A DNA stretch of 41,157 nt, taken from Rhodocyclaceae bacterium UBA2271. GTDB taxonomy: Bacteria > Pseudomonadota > Gammaproteobacteria > Burkholderiales > Rhodocyclaceae. The notes beneath the pieces are model-generated. The model was given only the letters and a program-made list of their open reading frames with translations, did no database searches and was not told where the DNA came from. Position numbers and translations under genes: made by a program. Every line of letters starts with the position of its first letter. The stretch's first letter is position 1. Where the stretch lies: positions 1 through 41,157 of the forward strand of contig DDXB01000077.1 of assembly GCA_002347405.1 (NCBI GenBank), given 5' to 3'. Positions 31,031 through 38,962 of the stretch are shown here, in pieces.

Positions 31031-31059
31031 TTCCTCCGCCGGGCCGCCCCAAGGAGGAA
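31031..31059 (-). promoter_or_regulatory. Constant-loop hairpin over the Shine-Dalgarno of the 94-residue gene
   Basis: On the minus strand, arms TTCCTCC and GGAGGAA (7 bp, perfect) enclose TTGGGGCGGCCCGGC. The 3' arm is the ribosome binding site of ATG 31026 and ends 4 nt before it. Compared with the copy at 18158 the outer pairs changed on both sides (GCG/CGC there, TT/AA here). Confidence 0.6.
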
Positions 31060-31370
31060 CGGCCAATACATGGAGCGGGCGCAGCCCGCGAACATCCGTC
31101 ACCCCCTTCTTCGAGAAGGGGGCTGGGGGGATGGAGATCATACTGCCTCCGCCGGGCCGCCCCAAGGAGGAACGGCCAATACATGGAGCGGGCGCAGCCC
31201 GCAAACATCCGTCACCCCCTTCTTCGAGAAGGGGGCCGGGGGGATGGAGATCATACTTCCTCCGCCGGGCCGCCCCAAGGAGGAACGGCCAATACATGGA
31301 GCGGGCGCAGCCCGCGAACTTCCGTCACCCCCCTTCTTCGATAAGGGGACTGGGGGGATGAGGGTCATGG
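31031..31370. repeat. Three tandem 113-bp D-type repeats
   Basis: Cores at 31038, 31151 and 31264 are exactly 113 bp apart. Each unit holds the constant-loop hairpin, GCGGGC-GCA-GCCCGC, and CCCCTTCTTCGAGAAGGGG or a slight variant. In units 2 and 3 the hairpin is again followed by ATG (31141, 31254 on the minus strand). Stems of units 1 and 3 are 7 bp; unit 2 keeps 5. Together with the next 155 nt this is a gene-free stretch of about 500 nt. Confidence 0.9.
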
Positions 31371-31425
31371 TTTTCCAGTTTCGTTGGTGGGCGAAGCTTA
31401 CTGCAAACGCGCAGATCGAGCTCCG

Positions 31426-31449
31426 GGAGTAGGGAAATCTCCCTACTCC
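31426..31449. promoter_or_regulatory. Perfect palindrome upstream of ttrB; candidate TtrR operator
   Basis: GGAGTAGGGA-AATC-TCCCTACTCC is a perfect 10-bp inverted repeat with a 4-nt centre, 77 nt before the ttrB ATG. Size and symmetry suit a dimeric LuxR/FixJ-type regulator such as TtrR. A weak -10 (CATAAG, around 31489) lies at a distance that fits activation from upstream. No copy is visible upstream of ttrS. Confidence 0.55.
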
Positions 31450-31525
31450 TCTGCATGTTTCTTCCAATTTTCACGCAGGCCCGCGCGACATAAGCTGCGT
31501 CCGTCCTCACAAAACGGAGCCTTGC

Positions 31526-32251
31526 ATGAACGCTCAACCCGATCTTTCCCGGCGTGCCTTCTTCATGGCACTGCCGGCCGTTACCGCCGGCCTGGCGGTT
31601 CCCGCAAGGGCCGCTGAACCGGCGGGCCCGCATTGGGCCATGCTGGTCGATGCCCGCCGCTGTATCGCCTGCCAGGCCTGCACCATCGGCTGCGCAATGG
31701 AAAACGCCTCGCCCGAAGGGCAATTCCGCACCGTGGTCGCAACCTATGCCGTGACCACCGAAAAAGGCCAAACCGGCCTGGCAGTCGTGCCGCGGCTGTG
31801 CAATCACTGCGAACAGCCCCCGTGCATTCCCGTCTGCCCGGTGGGCGCCACCTTCAAACGCAAGGATGGCATCGTGGTGGTCGACGGCGAACGCTGTGTC
31901 GGTTGCGCGTATTGCGTTCAGGCTTGTCCCTACGACGCCCGCTTCATCAATCATCGGACGGGCAAGGCTGACAAATGTACTTTCTGCAGCCACCGGGTCG
32001 AAGCCGGCCTGCTCCCGGCCTGCGTCGAAACCTGTGTCGGCGGCGCGCGCATTTTCGGCGACATCAACAACCCGGACAGCGAAATCAGCCGCCAGCTCAA
32101 GGCCGCCGACGGCAAGACGCGGGTGCTCAAGCCGGAGGCCGGCACCACGCCGCGCGTTTTTTATATTGGTCTGGAAGAGCAATTGAGCGGCCGCGTCGAC
32201 GGCGCCTCCGCCGCCAACATGATGTGGCGTCCTGGCCACGAGGGAGCGTGA
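31526..32251 (+). CDS. ttrB: Tetrathionate-reductase-type iron-sulfur subunit
   Basis: A 241-residue periplasmic electron-transfer subunit. The N-terminus has a Tat signal (SRRAFF at 8-13, hydrophobic, cleavage near ARA at 30). Four cysteine groups bind four 4Fe-4S clusters: CIACQACTIGC (46-56), CNHCEQPPCIPVC, CVGCAYCVQAC and CTFCSHRVEAGLLPACVETC. This is the PsrB/TtrB architecture that passes electrons from the membrane subunit to the molybdopterin subunit. A GGAG lies 7 nt before ATG 31526. It is first in ttrBCA. An enzyme for another sulfur or oxyanion substrate is possible, but the co-located TtrSR-like pair supports tetrathionate. Confidence 0.88.
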   Translation: MNAQPDLSRRAFFMALPAVTAGLAVPARAAEPAGPHWAMLVDARRCIACQACTIGCAMENASPEGQFRTVVATYAVTTEKGQTGLAVVPRLCNHCEQPPCIPVCPVGATFKRKDGIVVVDGERCVGCAYCVQACPYDARFINHRTGKADKCTFCSHRVEAGLLPACVETCVGGARIFGDINNPDSEISRQLKAADGKTRVLKPEAGTTPRVFYIGLEEQLSGRVDGASAANMMWRPGHEGA

Positions 32252-32253
32252 AC

Positions 32254-33324
32254 ATGAACACGACCGTTGAAGTGCTGGGTTTCGCCAGCGAACTGGGCTG
32301 GCAGTTGTGGGCCGTGCAGTACTTTTTCCTGATCGGCATTTCCACTGCCGCTTTCTTCCTTACTTTGCCGGGCATGGTTTGGCGACTGCCCCAATGGCGC
32401 GGCGTGTCGCGGCGCGCTTTGCTGGTTGCCCTGGTCTGTGGGCTGACGGCACCGGTCGCGCTGCTCGCCGACTTGCACCAGCCGGGGCGCTTCCTCAATT
32501 TTTACCTGCATTCAGATTTTGGTTCGTGGATGGCCTGGGGTGCGTACTTCATCCCCCTTTACTTGCTTGGCCTGTTGCTCTACGCATGGTTGTCATTGCG
32601 TCCGCTACTGGCCACTCTGGCCGAACGCGGCGAAGGCCCGGCCGGGTTTTATCGCACGCTGGCCTATGGCGGGCATGACAACACCGGCGCCATTCGTGCG
32701 GCAGCAGCTGTGGCTGCCCTGGGTGCGATGCTGGTTCTGCTCTACACGGGGATGGAAACCATGGTGGTCCGCGCCCGTCCCCTCTGGCATACCCCGCTGC
32801 TCCCCGTGTTGCTCGCTGTCACCGCATTTGCGGGAGCTTTGGGCATGACCGGCCTGTTCGAGGCGCTTGCCGGGAAGGTACGCTCTGCGCCATTGCTCAA
32901 TCGCTGGCAGGAACTCAGTCAGTGGGCAAGTCTGGCCACGTTGTCTGTCTGGACCGTGTGGGTCCTGACCGGTTCCTCGGATGCGGCAAATGGAACGCTC
33001 GGTGCCATGCGTGGCTCGGCGGGCTGGCTGCTGACGATTGCTGCGCTGTTTGTTACGACAGTGCTGGCACTCTGGTTGTCACGCACCCGCCGCGCTGCGC
33101 TGATTGCGCCTGCATTGCTGGCCTTGTTGGGTGCCTGGCTGGTGCGCTGGGTCATTTTTCTGGGCGGTCAAAGCATGCCAAAAATGGGCGCCACCTCCCA
33201 TGCCTACTTTCTAAGCCTTACCACGGACAACCTGCTCAGCATCATGGGCACCGCAGGTCTTTGTCTGGCGCTGTACATCGCCTTAACCAGCCTTGTTCCC
33301 TGGGATGACCCGGCGGAAGCCTGA
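32254..33324 (+). CDS. ttrC: NrfD-family membrane quinol oxidase subunit (TtrC)
   Basis: A 356-residue inner-membrane protein with eight to nine hydrophobic segments, of the NrfD/PsrC family, that oxidises quinol and donates electrons to TtrB. Conserved features include LADLHQPGRFLNFYLH and SWMAWGAYFIPLY. ATG 32254 has AGGGAG at good spacing; a GTG at 32248 overlapping the ttrB stop is an alternative. It is 2 nt after ttrB and 11 nt before ttrA. Confidence 0.88.
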   Translation: MNTTVEVLGFASELGWQLWAVQYFFLIGISTAAFFLTLPGMVWRLPQWRGVSRRALLVALVCGLTAPVALLADLHQPGRFLNFYLHSDFGSWMAWGAYFIPLYLLGLLLYAWLSLRPLLATLAERGEGPAGFYRTLAYGGHDNTGAIRAAAAVAALGAMLVLLYTGMETMVVRARPLWHTPLLPVLLAVTAFAGALGMTGLFEALAGKVRSAPLLNRWQELSQWASLATLSVWTVWVLTGSSDAANGTLGAMRGSAGWLLTIAALFVTTVLALWLSRTRRAALIAPALLALLGAWLVRWVIFLGGQSMPKMGATSHAYFLSLTTDNLLSIMGTAGLCLALYIALTSLVPWDDPAEA

Positions 33325-33335
33325 GGAGATCAATC

Positions 33336-36300
33336 ATGAAAATCAGTAAACAACGTCGCCAGCTTGTCGCCATCGGCGGACTTGCCGCCTTCGCCGCCGG
33401 CTATGCCGAAACCGGTGGTCGCATGGTGAGCAAATTCCTGGGTCGCGATACTCCCAAACATAAAACTGCCGGCGATGCGCCGGCGCCGGAATTCAGCGTG
33501 GGGCGCCAGGGAGACTTGGTAATCAACCCGGCCCAGCAGGTCAGCTACACCACCTGCCTCGGTTGCACCACCATGTGCGGGGTACGGGTGCGCATCGACC
33601 GGGCTTCCGGTAAGGTGTTGCGGGTTGCCGGCAACCCTTACAGTCCGCTCTCCACCGATCCGCATCTGCCAATGAAGGCCAGCGTACGGGAGAGCTTCGT
33701 TGCCATTTCCGCGCTTAACGGCAAGGGTCTGACGGGACGCTCCACTGCCTGCGGGCGCGGCAACGCCGTGGCCCAGCAGATGGATTCGCCCTACCGGGTG
33801 CTGACACCATTGAAGCGTGTCGGTCCCCGCAATGGCGGACAATGGCAACCGATTTCCTTCGAGCAACTGGTGAAAGAGGTGGTGACCGGCGGCAACCTGT
33901 TCGGCGAAGGTGTCGTCGAGGGCTTGGGGTCGCTGCGCGACCTGAAAACCCCGGTCAACGCTGACAAGCCGGAACTCGGGCCGCGCGTCAATCAGGTTGC
34001 AGTGCTCTCCAGCGTTAATGACGGCCGTGAAAGTTTCGCCCGCCGCTTTTTCCAGAAGTCTTATGGCACACAGAATTTCTTCGGTCACGGTTCCTACTGT
34101 GGCGGCTCCTATCGTTCCGGCTCCGGCGCCCTGTTTGGCGATCACCGGGGGATGCCGCATGGCAAGCCGGATTTTGCCAATGCCGAGTTTGTGTTGTTCG
34201 TCGGCACCGCCCCCGGCCAGGCCGGCAACCCCTTCAAACGACAGGGGGCACTGCTGGCCAAGGCGCGCACTCAGGGCAAGCTTTCCTATGTGGTGGTCGA
34301 TCCGGTTCTGACGCACGCCGACAACCGCGCCAGTGCCGATCGCGGCCGCTGGTTGCCGATTCGACCGGGCACCGACGGTGCCCTGGCCATGGCGATCGTT
34401 CGCTGGTTGTTTGAAAATGAGCGCATCGACAGCCGCTACCTGAGCTTTCCCAACGAGGTGCTTGCCAAGCAGGGCGGGGAACCCTCGTTCTCCAATGCCA
34501 CCCATCTGGTGGTCGTCGAGCCCAAGCATCCGCGCGAAGGCCGCATGTTGCGCGCCTCGGATCTTGGCGTGGTGATTGCTGAAGACCTGCGCTACAAGGA
34601 GGGTGATGCCTTCGTCTGTCTCGACGCAACCGGCAAGCCGGTGTTCCACGACAAGGCCATGGGTCCGGCACAACTGTTTGTCGATACTGCGCTGGTCGTG
34701 GGCGGGCAGGAGGTTCGGGTCAAGTCATCCCTGTTGCTGCTGCGGGAAGAGGCGATGCGCCTCGAATTGCCGGCCTATGCCGATGCCTGCGGTATTGCGG
34801 CCGATACGCTGGCTGCCCTGGCGAAAGAGCTTTCCTCCCACGGCAAACTCGCTTCCGTCATTGCCCATGGCGGCATGATGAGCGGCAGCGGTTTTTACAA
34901 CGCCTATGCCCTGATGAGCATCAATACGCTGCTTGGCAATATCAACTGGAAAGGCGGATTTGTCGCCAATGGCGGCGGGTTCAAGTTTGACGGCGAGGGG
35001 CCGCGCTACAACCTGGATACCTTCCCGGGGATGGTCAAGCCGAGTGGTACGCCGCTCGGTCGCAACATGCCTTACGAGAAGACCTCGGAGTTTGCCGCGC
35101 GCAAGGCTGAAGGCAAGCCCTATCCGGCGGCAGCCCCCTGGTTCCCCAATGCTCCCGGACTGACCACCGAACTCCTGCCGGGCGGAATCAATGGTTACCC
35201 CTACCACCTGAAGGCGCTGATCCTCTGGTCGTCCAACCCGCTCTACGGCATCGCGGGCTTGCGGACGAAGATCGGCAAGGATCTGGCCGACCCGAAAAAA
35301 CTGCCCTTGATCATCTCGGTCGACCCGTTCATCAACGAGAGCAATGCCTATGCCGATTACATCGTCCCGGATTCGCTCATGTACGAAAGCTGGGGCTGGG
35401 TCGCCGCATGGAACGGCGTGCCGACCAAGTCGATGGGCGCGCGCTGGCCGGTCATCGAGCCGAAAGCGGCCAAAACGCCGGACGGCCACGCCATCGGCAT
35501 GGAGACGTTCTTTATTGCCTTGGCCAAGGCAATGGACCTGCCCGGCTTCGGCGCGGATGCGCTACGCGACACCGAAGGCAATGCTTTTCCCCTGAACGGT
35601 CCTGAGGATTGGTATTTGCGCGCTGGCGCCAACATCGCCTGGCAAGGCAAGGAGCCGGTCGCCGACGCCACGGAAGACGACGTGATTCTCTCCGGTGTCG
35701 AGCGTCTGCGGCCCTTGCTGGAGAAAACGCTGAAGCCGGAGGAGGTGGCCAAGGTTGCCTTCCTGCTTAGTCGTGGCGGCCGTTACCAACCCGGCAAGGA
35801 CGCTTACGACGAAGAAAATGCCGAGTGGATGCGCAACCCGATGAAATTCATGAGTCACCTGTGGAACGAGAACGTTGGCGCTTCGAAAAACAGCCTGTCA
35901 GGCAAGCGCAATCGCGGCTGCGGCAGCTGGATCGAGCCTGCGTTTGCCGATGGCACGCCGGTGCGGAGTATCTACCCCGCCGAACAATGGCCCATGCAAC
36001 TGGTCAGCTACAAGTCGGCGCTGCAGAACTCGTACTCGATTGGCGCCACCCGCCTGCTTGGCGTGCATCCGGAAAATCCGGTGCTGATTCACCCGGACGA
36101 TGCCCGTCGCATGGGTCTGGCAATGGGCGATCTGGCAGAAATTACCACGCCCGGCGGCAGCCTGAAGGCACGCATCATGGTGCATGCCGGCATCATTCCT
36201 GGTGTGGCCGCCTTCGAGCACGGTTTCGGTCACCGCGAACTGGGCGCACGCGCTCACCGCATCGGCAGTAATCGGCAGCCCGAGGACAAGCGCCTGGCGG

Positions 36301-36425
36301 CTGGCGTTAACCTGAACGAGATCGGTCTCATGGATCCGACCCGTCCCGACAAGGCACCCTGGGTTGATGCGATTTCCGGCGCCACGGTGCGCAATGGCCT
36401 GCCGGCAAAAATCCGGCGGATGTGA
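33336..36425 (+). CDS. ttrA: Tetrathionate-reductase-type molybdopterin subunit
   Basis: A 1029-residue periplasmic catalytic subunit of the DMSO reductase superfamily. A Tat-like signal (KQRRQLVAIGG) is followed by the proximal 4Fe-4S ligands C74, C77, C81 and C139 and the probable molybdenum ligand C255 in GHGSYCGGSYRSG. The length and the cysteine ligand match TtrA, which reduces tetrathionate to thiosulfate; related arsenate or selenate enzymes are less likely, given the adjacent ttrSR. GAGGAG precedes ATG 33336. Only 11 nt separate it from the convergent ttrR, so no terminator fits between them. Confidence 0.87.
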   Translation: MKISKQRRQLVAIGGLAAFAAGYAETGGRMVSKFLGRDTPKHKTAGDAPAPEFSVGRQGDLVINPAQQVSYTTCLGCTTMCGVRVRIDRASGKVLRVAGNPYSPLSTDPHLPMKASVRESFVAISALNGKGLTGRSTACGRGNAVAQQMDSPYRVLTPLKRVGPRNGGQWQPISFEQLVKEVVTGGNLFGEGVVEGLGSLRDLKTPVNADKPELGPRVNQVAVLSSVNDGRESFARRFFQKSYGTQNFFGHGSYCGGSYRSGSGALFGDHRGMPHGKPDFANAEFVLFVGTAPGQAGNPFKRQGALLAKARTQGKLSYVVVDPVLTHADNRASADRGRWLPIRPGTDGALAMAIVRWLFENERIDSRYLSFPNEVLAKQGGEPSFSNATHLVVVEPKHPREGRMLRASDLGVVIAEDLRYKEGDAFVCLDATGKPVFHDKAMGPAQLFVDTALVVGGQEVRVKSSLLLLREEAMRLELPAYADACGIAADTLAALAKELSSHGKLASVIAHGGMMSGSGFYNAYALMSINTLLGNINWKGGFVANGGGFKFDGEGPRYNLDTFPGMVKPSGTPLGRNMPYEKTSEFAARKAEGKPYPAAAPWFPNAPGLTTELLPGGINGYPYHLKALILWSSNPLYGIAGLRTKIGKDLADPKKLPLIISVDPFINESNAYADYIVPDSLMYESWGWVAAWNGVPTKSMGARWPVIEPKAAKTPDGHAIGMETFFIALAKAMDLPGFGADALRDTEGNAFPLNGPEDWYLRAGANIAWQGKEPVADATEDDVILSGVERLRPLLEKTLKPEEVAKVAFLLSRGGRYQPGKDAYDEENAEWMRNPMKFMSHLWNENVGASKNSLSGKRNRGCGSWIEPAFADGTPVRSIYPAEQWPMQLVSYKSALQNSYSIGATRLLGVHPENPVLIHPDDARRMGLAMGDLAEITTPGGSLKARIMVHAGIIPGVAAFEHGFGHRELGARAHRIGSNRQPEDKRLAAGVNLNEIGLMDPTRPDKAPWVDAISGATVRNGLPAKIRRM

Positions 36426-36436
36426 AAGCCAGCGCG

Positions 36437-37069
36437 CTAGTCCAGTGCCGCCGGGTTGGCCTGCAGCATCAGGCGGGCCAATTCGGCGGCGGATGAAACC
36501 CCGGCCTTTTCCATGACGTGCTGGCGGTGGATGTGTACGGTTTTTTCGCTGATCCCGAGTTCGGCGGCGATCAATTTGTTGGGCTGTCCGCGCGCTACCA
36601 GGCGGGCGACTTCCTGCTCGCGCGGTGACAGGCTGGCCAGCGCGGCTCCGGCGGCATCACGCTTCTGCGCCTGGCTCAAGGCCTCGGCACCGCAGCGGAT
36701 GGCGGCTGCCACGGCATCCAGCACCATCTGATCCTTGAACGGCTTTTCGATGAAGTCACTGGCGCCCGATTTCATCGCCTGAACCGCCAGCGACACGTCG
36801 GCATGTCCGGTCATGAAAATGATTGGCAGCTCAATGCCGCGCTCGCGCAACACCTGTTGCAGTTCCAGACCGCTCATGGCCTGCATGCGAATGTCGAGTA
36901 GCAGACAGCAGGGCAGAGCCGGCAACTCTGCAGTTTCGAGGAACTCCTCGGCGGAGGCATATAAGTTGACCTTCCAGCCGACCGATTCGAGCAGGAAGCG
37001 TAATGATCGGCGCAGGCCGGAATCATCTTCAACAACGTGAACAAGGCACTGGTCAGGCAGATTGATCAT
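36437..37069 (-). CDS. ttrR: TtrR-type response regulator (FixJ/LuxR family)
   Basis: A 210-residue regulator with a receiver domain (VVEDDSGLRRSLRFLL, phosphoacceptor D59 in LLLDIRM, EKPF lysine) and a LuxR-type HTH (LSPREQEVARLVARGQPNKLIAAELGISEKTVHIHRQHVMEK) as in FixJ and TtrR. It is expected to activate ttrBCA when phosphorylated by TtrS, probably through the palindrome at 31426. ATG 37069 lies inside the end of ttrS (17-nt overlap); the longer frame is antisense of that gene. Confidence 0.87.
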   Translation of the reverse strand: MINLPDQCLVHVVEDDSGLRRSLRFLLESVGWKVNLYASAEEFLETAELPALPCCLLLDIRMQAMSGLELQQVLRERGIELPIIFMTGHADVSLAVQAMKSGASDFIEKPFKDQMVLDAVAAAIRCGAEALSQAQKRDAAGAALASLSPREQEVARLVARGQPNKLIAAELGISEKTVHIHRQHVMEKAGVSSAAELARLMLQANPAALD

Positions 37070-38855
37070 GGCAGGGTAATGAGAAGGAAAAACGCATGCC
37101 GGGGCCATCCGGATTAGGCACGGCCCACAACCGGCCGCCGTGGGCCTCGATAATGGTCTTGCAGATGGGCAGGCCCAAGCCAAGGCCATCGGGTTTGGTG
37201 GTGAAGAAAGGCTCGAACAAGTGTGTCTGTTGATCTGCGTCGAGGCCACTGCCGCGGTCAATCACGTGCACCAGCAGGCGGTTTTCGGCCGCTTCGATGA
37301 CGATCTGGATGCCCCGGCGTGCGGCCGACAGATCACGGCTGGCATCGAGCGCATTCTTGATCAAATTGAGTAACACCTGTTGAATCTGCGGCCCGTCCGC
37401 CAGTGCCTTGCAAGCCCCGGTCAATTTGTTGTCGATGGTGATTCCCGGCGGGCGATCCAGCATGCCGAGAATGAGCCGTCGGGCTTCTTCTGCGATTGTC
37501 ACCAGATCTATCGGGTCGCGCACCGCAGCGCGTTTTTTCACGAAATGGCGGATGCGCTGGACGATGCCGCCGGCCCGCTCGGATTCATTGACAATTTCGG
37601 TGCAGGCTTCGGTCAGCGCCTCCGGGGTCAGCGTGCTGCCGGACTGCCGCAACAGCACGCTGCGGGCGTAATTGCCGATGGTGGCGAGGGGCTGGTTGAT
37701 TTCGTGCGCCAGATTGCCGGAAAGCTCACCCAGCACCGACAGCCGGGAAAGGTGCTCCATCTGCTCCTGGCTTTCGCGCATGCGCGCTTCCGCCAGTTCG
37801 CGCGCGTGCAGTGAATCCCGCAACTCGGCGGTGCGGCGGTGAACCAGGTTTTCCACCCGGACGGTGTGGATGATCCAGGCCATCAACAGGGCCAGGGCAC
37901 CCAGCAGCCAGGGCCAGAAGCGGCGGATCAGGCCCTCGGGCGTGATGTCCCTGAGGTAGGCGTAGGGGCCGATGCGCAAATCGCGGTAGAGGTCGTGAAC
38001 CGGCTGGTAGTCGGCGGGTACCGACCAGCTCATTTTGCCCTCCTCCTCGGGCATGGCCAGCAGTGCCCGGGCAACGGCCTTGGCCAGTGCCGGGTCGGTC
38101 TGCCGGGTTACGGCGATGGGCCAGTCAGGGTACAAGGGAGTCGACAGGGCGCAGGCCAGGCCGCCTTCGTGCCGGGGCGAGAGCACCCGAAAGTCCTCCA
38201 GCCGGAGCTGCCCCTGGCGAGCCATCTGTTCGGGCAGACAGACGCGCACGATCCCCGCATCCACGCGACCGTGTTTAACCGCATCGATGATATTTGTCAT
38301 CGGCAAGCCGAAAAAGATCGTCTTCTTGATGTCCGTTTCAGGGTCGATGCCCAGTCGCAGCAGCTCCCGGGCCACGGCCAGATAGCCGCCAAACGCATCC
38401 GGGGCAACTGCCGCGACCCGCTTCCCGGCCAGATCGGAAAGCTCATGCAGATCCTGGCGAGCCGCCCGGACAATAACCGCCGAGCCGATCGCCCGGGATG
38501 CCGAAACGGCGTTGGGCGAACTCAATGTTGCGATGCGGCTTAGTCCAAACTCGGCTTCCATCGTGATGTAATAGCCCGGATTGGTTATCGCCAGATCAAC
38601 GCGCTGTTCGGCAATGGCTTGCCGCAGCCCCGCGACGTCATAATTGTCCAGCCGGAAACGATGGCCTGGCACAGCATCATTCAAATAGGCAATGACCGGT
38701 GACCAATCGGATATGGCAGCCCGCTCGCCCTGATAGGCAAACACCCCGATGGCGACATCCCTTCCGGTTGCGCCAACCGGAGAGAGAAGGAGTATGGAGG
38801 CGAGGCTGAAGACGAACCGCAGTCCCCAGAAGCGCTGATCAGCAGAGAGTCGCAT
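37053..38855 (-). CDS. ttrS: TtrS-type sensor histidine kinase with PhnD-like sensor
   Basis: A 600-residue sensor kinase. A signal/TM segment (13-29) is followed by a periplasmic PhnD-type binding-protein domain (about 32-290; DLAITNPGYYI, LAGKRVAAVAPDAFGGY), a TM segment (313-332), a short coiled linker, HisKA with H384 in SGNLAHEINQPLATIGNYAR, and an HATPase domain with N box NLIKNALDAS and GLGLGLPICK. This layout is that of TtrS, which senses tetrathionate. It precedes and overlaps ttrR. A TATACT-like -10 lies just 11 nt before the start, too close to be convincing. Confidence 0.88.
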   Translation of the reverse strand: MRLSADQRFWGLRFVFSLASILLLSPVGATGRDVAIGVFAYQGERAAISDWSPVIAYLNDAVPGHRFRLDNYDVAGLRQAIAEQRVDLAITNPGYYITMEAEFGLSRIATLSSPNAVSASRAIGSAVIVRAARQDLHELSDLAGKRVAAVAPDAFGGYLAVARELLRLGIDPETDIKKTIFFGLPMTNIIDAVKHGRVDAGIVRVCLPEQMARQGQLRLEDFRVLSPRHEGGLACALSTPLYPDWPIAVTRQTDPALAKAVARALLAMPEEEGKMSWSVPADYQPVHDLYRDLRIGPYAYLRDITPEGLIRRFWPWLLGALALLMAWIIHTVRVENLVHRRTAELRDSLHARELAEARMRESQEQMEHLSRLSVLGELSGNLAHEINQPLATIGNYARSVLLRQSGSTLTPEALTEACTEIVNESERAGGIVQRIRHFVKKRAAVRDPIDLVTIAEEARRLILGMLDRPPGITIDNKLTGACKALADGPQIQQVLLNLIKNALDASRDLSAARRGIQIVIEAAENRLLVHVIDRGSGLDADQQTHLFEPFFTTKPDGLGLGLPICKTIIEAHGGRLWAVPNPDGPGMRFSFSLPCHDQSA

Positions 38856-38962
38856 GGGTCCGACAAGTATATACAGACAGAGGTAGCAGCCCGGATCTAA
38901 GCAGGGTTTTTGCCTCAGCCCAATCGGTTAGAATTTCCTGCCTTGCAGCAATTTCCAAACCC

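Noticed and set aside
31031..31370. Tandem repeats as a CRISPR array
   Set aside because: The unit is 113 bp, repeats are directly adjacent without unique spacers, and no cas gene is near.
38929..38934. TAGAAT as the promoter of the FAD oxidase
   Set aside because: A reasonable -10, but without a -35 at normal spacing; mentioned in the gene entry only.
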